This document shows positions 58,132 to 64,000 of a DNA stretch of 64,000 nucleotides, piece after piece. The notes under the pieces were generated by a model. It had not been told where the DNA came from, made no database searches, and saw only the letters and a program-made list of their open reading frames with translations. Position 1 is the first letter of the stretch. Every line of letters starts with the position of its first letter. Origin of the DNA: Tethya wilhelma (Eukaryota > Porifera > Demospongiae > Tethyida > Tethyidae); NCBI GenBank assembly GCA_964030475.1, contig CAXIPT010000001.1, positions 26,909,015 to 26,973,014 on the forward strand, read 5' to 3'. Made by a program: the position numbers and the translations under genes.

Positions 58132-61067
58132 TTAACACAACCACTTACAACTCTTACATAACTTACTGCATTTAGGAGCCTTTCCAGTCCAAGCCCCATT
58201 TTTGTCACACATACGAAGGCCATCTCCACTCATATCATATCCCTCATAGCAAGAATAGATTGCAAAGCTGCCAAATGAAGTACCAGTTTGTGAAACATCC
58301 CCATTTGCTGGATTCATCAGGATGCCACACTTAGCTGGAGAGAGAAAAAAGTTGTGCATTGGCATATTATTTCACATGGCAAGCATGACAAGTTCGTCTA
58401 CAGCAATATAATATACATTCATCAGTGAGCAGCACACATGCTTAGCATTGCATGCACAGACAGGAACTAAACAGCAAGTCTTACTCTGACAGACAGGCTT
58501 CCTTCCACTCCAGGTTCCATCAGACTTACACATACGATTACTGAGTCCAACAAGTACATAGCCCCTGTTGCAACGATAAGTAGCGGAGCTTCCAATATGT
58601 ATTCCATTCTGATGCACACGACCATTTGTAGGAGGAGCTAGTACATCACACTGGCTAGGATGCACAATATCTGAACAATGATTGGTAAGGTAATAGCTAA
58701 ACCATGAACAGAGCACAGACACTACATGCCAACACTTACCAGGGTCCGGCTCATCAACTGTAGGACAGTGTGGAACTTGAAGAATATCAGAGTCATTACA
58801 ACCTAAAACAATAAATCTTAAGTTTTTGCCATTATAATCATTATCATTCAATAAATACCAAGAGAAATTCCAGGGCTCCATTCACCACTCTGAGTAGCAG
58901 TAAAGGCACGAACCTGAAGCAATGACAAGCATTTCCAATGAAGTTTAGATAAATAGGATCGAGTAACACTCAGCACATATAATTTTTCCATGCAGAAAGA
59001 ACTTGCCCACCCACCCTGATGTGAGTGAACTCCTGATCCAGGTTTTCATCCTCATCCATTCTACAGTAGCTTTCATTTGCAGCTCTCTTCACAACATAGG
59101 TTTCGACCCGACCATTCAAATCATAAAACTGCAAATCATATCCAATGATCTTTCCATTAGGGTTAAATGGCACCCCCCAAACAACTTCGTAACAAAAAGC
59201 ACGAACAACCCTTGGTGGCCCTGGGACTGCAATCAAACATACACAAGCAGAAAATTAACACAAATTATTTTTCACAAAAAAAATCATCGGATAGAATCAA
59301 TAGATTTGAACCTATTCTTATCAACTAAATAAAAATATCCATACCTCCTTCCAGTGTCGTCAGTTTGACATCACATAACCTGAGGTGCTCATTCTTCTCA
59401 TCCATGTCAGTGACTTTATTATGAACAACCACACGGAACACATAGGAGGTGGCAGGAGTCAGGTCAGTGAAATTATGTGTGACATATTCTTCATCACTTT
59501 CCAGACGCTCTACCATCACTTCAAAGTCTCCAATGTTCCGTTGGTCACTTCGTTTGACAGTGTACCAGACTTCCCCTGGGCCTACATGATCAGGCCTCTT
59601 CCATTGGAGAACAGCATAGTTGCTTCCAACATCTACAGCCTCCAATTCAGTACAAGCACCTGGAGGAGCTGTATGGGGGATAAACAAAAATAAAAATAAT
59701 TATATGAATCAGTCTTTATCCTTTTCTTGTCTTGACTATAAAAAGAAATTCATGGCTTACGTGTGCATCCATCATCTGGTCCTTCATCCTTTGCTCTGAA
59801 GTAACCTGGTAGACACCCACACTGACATGCCTGGGGCTGGTCATCTTTGGTATTAGGAGGACATTTCAAGCACTCTGACATTGGATGATTTGAGGTGCGG
59901 TAGAATCCACGCTCACAGGCTGAAATGAAAGTGTAACAAATATAAGTATACTAATGCACACAAAAGTGTACACTCATCACATACATGTATATACTAGCAC
60001 AACAATGATGGACTCACTGTAGGTACATACTGGCTATAATATTATTTTTATTATTATTTTTGTTTTTTTGTTTTTTTTTGATATCAAATAATTTTAATCA
60101 GCTATAATTATGTAACTTACCATCACACTTTTCCCCATTCTTTGTCACAATGCTATGATATCCACAGTCACATTTACACACAGCAAGGTCAGAGCATGTC
60201 CCTTCCTCATCACATGTCCTAGTGAGGTCTTCTGGTTTGACAGCACTTGCATGAGCAGGACAACTGCAATTGGCAAAACTAGAGTTATCTTTTACTAGAG
60301 GAACTTCAGGACAGGAGAGGAGGCCATCAGTAAATGGAGGAGCAATTCGATAATATGCCTGAAACCGTTTTATCTGTCCACCACATGCTCCAGTGTCTCT
60401 AAATCCAAGGTAAAATCCTTTGAAGTCTCTAGGACGATTAAAAACAATCTCTACAGTTGTATCACCAGACTGAGTTTGACGCAGACGAGATTCTATTATA
60501 TCTCCAGTTAGTGGCTTATAGTTCATTGGGTTTGTTTGATTGGCTTCACCCATTGGACGATTAGTGTCATATCGATACACTGCTACATTATCACAGTTGC
60601 CTGATCGTTGGCATGCAGACCATCTGAAAGTAGCTCTAAGAATCACCTCCTTAGATTTATTATAGCTGTTGTAGCTAGTGAAGAACCAGTTGTCTTGATT
60701 TGAGGAACAACGCCCCACTCCAATCTCCAACTGACAAGTTCCTCCAAAGGCATCATTCCACTGTACATGGTGAGAATAATAATGATATTGTTATAGATGA
60801 ATGAAACAATTGTGGTTAGCAACTCACTCCTCTTCTATTTCCATTCACATCTCTCAGTTCCCAGACAGCTCTGGAGCCTCCAAACAGATCTTCATAGTCA
60901 TAGGAGTCTACTATAAGGTGCCAGTCATCAGGGTAGATGTGATCAGGCTTGTAACGAAAGTCATTCCGACACAAATGATCAGGGGTTGGTACAGTATTGT
61001 GATTTTGACCAAACGCACAGCATCCCAGAGTTAGCAAGAGGATACAGCCAGAGATCAGTGGAGCCAT
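58132..61067 (-). CDS. Kinase-less Eph-like/Sushi protein, copy 6 (short form)
   Basis: Minus-strand exons 60828-61067 (signal peptide), 60121-60760 (Eph ligand-binding domain with GFYLGFRDTGACGGQIKRF, and Cys-rich part), 59761-59919 (EGF-like), 59345-59668 (FN3), 59015-59226 and 58859-58913 (FN3), 58740-58802 (linker), 58485-58670 (Sushi), 58132-58334 (Sushi). If the last exon is read through its GTAAGT donor, it ends in frame at a stop after KLCKSCKWLC; the sum is 2082 nt, 693 residues. Compared with copy 3 it has two Sushi domains instead of five and no Ig-like end. The conserved TATA/leader is missing: homology upstream stops at the acceptor, about 61073. Confidence 0.8.
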
Positions 61068-61073
61068 TGCTAG

Positions 61074-61298
61074 ACAATGGAGACTGCGACTGTGCATGTA
61101 CTTTCAATGATAATAGTTGCTGGCAGGAGCAGACAACAAAGCCTCGGTCTGTTGGCAAAACTGAGCTAGTGTTCAGTTGCTGCTCAATAAATAGCCTCCC
61201 AACAAGGTGGGCAGTGCAGGCACCATCCATACAAGGAAACTGCAATTATCTGAAACTTAAAGCTAGAGTGGCATTCCAATTAACAATAATTATTAGTG
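61074..61298 (+). CDS. Isolated phase 1-1 exon, possibly MAM-like
   Basis: A 225-nt open stretch between an AG (61072-61073) and a GTGAGT donor, with incoming and outgoing phase 1, the usual symmetry of extracellular module exons. Translation contains CTFNDNSCWQEQ and IQGNCNYLKLKARVAF, reminiscent of the first half of a MAM domain (CxFExxxCxWxQ). It begins exactly where Eph-like copy 6 homology ends, on the opposite strand. No partner exons were found. Could be an exon remnant. Confidence 0.35.
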
Positions 61299-63165
61299 GT
61301 GAGTACTTTTCTTGATAAGATGCATTGTAGATGCATGACTTAGAGTTAATGTAGGCTACCTTCCAGGACAGCTCTAACAAATGATGCATGCAGGCTTATA
61401 ATGGTCTGTCAAGAACAAGCAAAATTTAACGTAAAACAAGTGAATGCAGTGCATGACAATAACGAGCAGTACCAGCCAAGCCCATCTCTAGAACTATCGA
61501 CCTCTACGCTAAAATACAATTCAACGAGGACACTCCAGACTCTTTGGTTCCTAGCAATCCCATGCAAGCCAACACACCTTTCTCCTCTTCTGCTGCATTC
61601 AAACGTGTCCCACACTGACTTACAACCACAAAATACAGTATTGTATTCTAGTAGCTGGAGTATAGTAAGGGTCCTTGATGCTACCATATAAAGACCAAAA
61701 GTATACTCATGAAACAATGCATGTTGCTAGCATCCAATGGTCTATTTGTTGCTATGTACAGAATCAGGTAGGGCACAAAAATAACTACAAATCTCCAACA
61801 TTTCCGAAGATCAAGTTTGAGGAAAACAATTAAGTAAAATGAAGCACACCCATGTCATGGCACCGCCCCTGTGCTAATCACAGCCTTTACAATGGTACTG
61901 TTCAACAAACCACAGATGATTAACCTAATAAATTTTACAAATTATTAAAAAAAAACTATTACTATTAGATGCATGACAAGGCAGAAATTGAATTTGTAGT
62001 TATGGCATCCACAAGAATCCCCTTCATTGTGTGATGCACGCTGAGTTTGTGATTTTGCATGTTTTTACTATCATTATTTCTGGACACATCAATGAGTACA
62101 TTTGTTACTAGGTATAGTATGCCAGTCTTAAGCCTATAATTTATTTAAACAGCATGATATATAATATGTGCACATCTTAGTAATTTTAAAATGCAATGCT
62201 TGCCAAGTTAAATTAACACTAACAAAGATCGCATTTACTAATAACAGTTTCCCAGCATAACCTTAATAACTTACAATACAAAAATCCTAAATAACTTATT
62301 GTAGTTAAGCTTTCTCCAGCTCGTTCATAAATAACTAAACACAACCACAACAAAAGTTTGCTGCTAAATATCCTTTGATGTGTCCACCTAGACCACTCCT
62401 TGTCTGTGCAGCCGATGAGCTCAACAGTCACTCAAACCTACGTCTCAATCCCATGGATGGGCACGTACACAGTACCATATAGCTACCTTGGTACTTGGTA
62501 GAGGTATATATTCTACCCCATTCTTTCTGCACATGCACACAGGCTTGGAATAACTTGTAGCCATTAGCAACAATAGTGGTTTGTTGAACAATCAAAGCAC
62601 CTCTATCACATAATGGATTGGGCAAATTTATCAAGCAAATGGAAGCAATTTGATCTATTTGGAACAAGAGTCAGGTTTCCTTAGCAATAGAAAGAACAAT
62701 GGTTCTTTCATGTGCCACAGACAGTCCACATTGATTGGTCAAGAGGGACAGTAACAAACCACAATACCACAGGCCTGAGTAGACACCAGCTCTGCCTAGC
62801 AACCATCTCCAGTTCATGCTGGACATGCTCAAGGTTTCCTCATTTAGTTTATGCACATTACATGCTCCAGACATGTATGCTGTAATCCCCCTACTTAAGA
62901 GCCACTTATGCACATCCATGGAGACTAATAGTAAAAAGGACATGCCACTACCACACTGGTGTCAAGTAACATGACCACAGATGGAGGGAGGCTCAAATTC
63001 AAATTTTTTACTCAATCTAGCATCTGTGTTGGAGCAGTTGGCATGACATTACTCATTACCTTGCCTAGATACCACAATTCTTTGCATTGCCTCACACCAA
63101 CAGAATAATACTTTATTAAGGAATTGGGTTATGAAACATATGGCACAATTATGTGTAGCTGAATG
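61299..63165. other. Intergenic, nothing recognised
   Basis: Several open frames of 70-100 codons on both strands, none with domain signature, signal peptide or phase-matched splice partners. Confidence 0.5.
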
Positions 63166-63734
63166 TTAACTATCACTATGGTCACTAGCCCAAAGCTGCT
63201 CATTGTCTAAGAGCTGAGTTAAGTTTTGAGAACTACAAAATTCCTCCTCCTGCTGAGAAAGGGACAAGCTCTTAATACTCAGTTTCTTCTTAGCTCTAGT
63301 GTTAGAGCTAAGTGCCTTGACACCTCCACCTTTGTCACCAACAGTGCTACGTGAAGTACCTTGCTGCTTCTTGACAGGCAAAGGAGATGAGAACACTGAT
63401 GAAAAGCTCTCCTTGGATCTAGTAAGCTGATTGCCACTACCAACCATAGCCAGAGATGTTGTCAACTTTTTACTGGCCTTTCTTCTTCCAGTAGTACCTG
63501 CAGCAAAGACAAAACAGACTAGGATTGAAAGCACACATATAGAGTAAGCATACCTACTCATAGGTACTCTATAGAAGCATACAGTGTAACGTAACAAACA
63601 ATTTCATGTTTGCCTACAATAGAACAACAATATGTATGGCCTACCCTTATCCAAGAGAGCCACTAATGATGTCCTCCTCCTTGCTAACTCTTGGGCTGGT
63701 TCTTCATCGCTTTCACTAGTGCTCAGTGAACTAT
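63166..63734 (-). CDS. 3' end of an uncharacterised Ser/Lys-rich protein gene
   Basis: The last two minus-strand exons, 63645-63734 and 63166-63497, join in phase 1. The first encodes an acidic Ser stretch (SSLSTSESDEEPAQELARRR) and SLVALLDKG. The last encodes a basic Ser/Lys-rich region (TTGRRKASKKL, RAKKKLSIKSLSLSQQEEEF) ending ASDHSDS. The low complexity and basic clusters suggest a nuclear or chromatin-associated protein; no family recognised. A further upstream exon ending at 63899 (GVLLQEI, phase 1) is possible. Not related to the receptor families to its left. Confidence 0.6.
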
Positions 63735-63735
63735 C

Positions 63736-63738
<3 letters not shown>

Positions 63739-63801
<63 letters not shown>
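63739..63801. repeat. (AG)n microsatellite
   Basis: About 31 AG units directly upstream, in minus sense, of an exon acceptor, so the CT tract doubles as polypyrimidine tract. Confidence 0.9.
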
Positions 63802-63805
<4 letters not shown>

Positions 63806-64000
63806 TGAGAGTCAACAGGATGTGGTGGTCAATAAACATTGTAGCATTACACTACCACAGATACACACAAACACAGCAAGTATCATTACATATCTTACAA
63901 ATTTCTTGGAGCAGTACGCCCCCAGAACCTTGTGGGTGGTTTCCTTATTGCATTAATGCACCCATTCAAACCATAATATTCCCTGCCCCCTCCATCAATC

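Noticed and set aside
61401..61717. Overlapping open frames of about 100 codons on both strands
   Set aside because: Mirror-frame ORFs in low-stop sequence; no domain or splice evidence for either.

Overview
The window is animal genomic DNA: AT-rich, intron-dense, mostly short GT-AG introns, and rich in metazoan extracellular modules (Ig, FN3, Sushi/CCP, Eph ligand-binding domain). The compact introns, domain mix and MITE load suggest a sponge, most likely a demosponge such as Amphimedon. That assignment is inference. Six isolated N characters (25871, 27881, 29667, 48717, 53324, 53655) mark scaffold joins, and some odd arrangements coincide with them.

1-7923 (+) is the 3' part of a large single-pass receptor: four Ig domains, FN3-type and further Cys-containing modules, a Thr/Pro stalk, a TM helix and a Tyr-rich tail. 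9350-31243 (+) holds a tandem family of smaller receptors (signal peptide, one Ig-like domain, Ser/Thr stalk, TM, acidic tail ending in YVTM and a PDZ-ligand-like C-terminus). Copy B (10262-13447) has a 1-nt homopolymer frameshift, copy C (14445-26841) is intact, copy D (27450-31243) is a pseudogene, and an orphan exon lies at 9356. The last intron of copy C is swollen to 8.66 kb. It contains a short intron-containing gene, a Tc1/mariner-like transposase with one internal stop, a BEL/Pao gag-protease remnant, a broken Myb/SANT-like gene and several MITEs.

31684-32894 (-) is a Schlafen/AlbA_2 gene. From 33.5 kb to the right is a second family. A convergent two-gene cassette, made of an intronless F-box/LRR-like gene (+) and a kinase-less Eph-like gene (-), is tandemly duplicated (33529-41100 and 41342-48716). 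Further Eph-like copies lie at 53.3-56.0 kb and 58.1-61.1 kb, and partial copies at 28.6 kb and 50.6 kb. The Eph-like proteins have signal peptide, Eph-type ligand-binding domain, Eph-type Cys-rich region and two FN3 domains. They then continue into Sushi repeats and an Ig-like C-terminal domain instead of TM, kinase and SAM. The right end (63166-63734, -) is the 3' part of an unrelated basic Ser/Lys-rich protein gene.

Together this looks like a birth-and-death cluster of diversifying surface and secreted recognition molecules with decaying copies and mobile elements. It is a candidate sponge recognition or innate-immunity complex, which is inference. All exon boundaries were chosen by hand from splice sites and reading-phase consistency.
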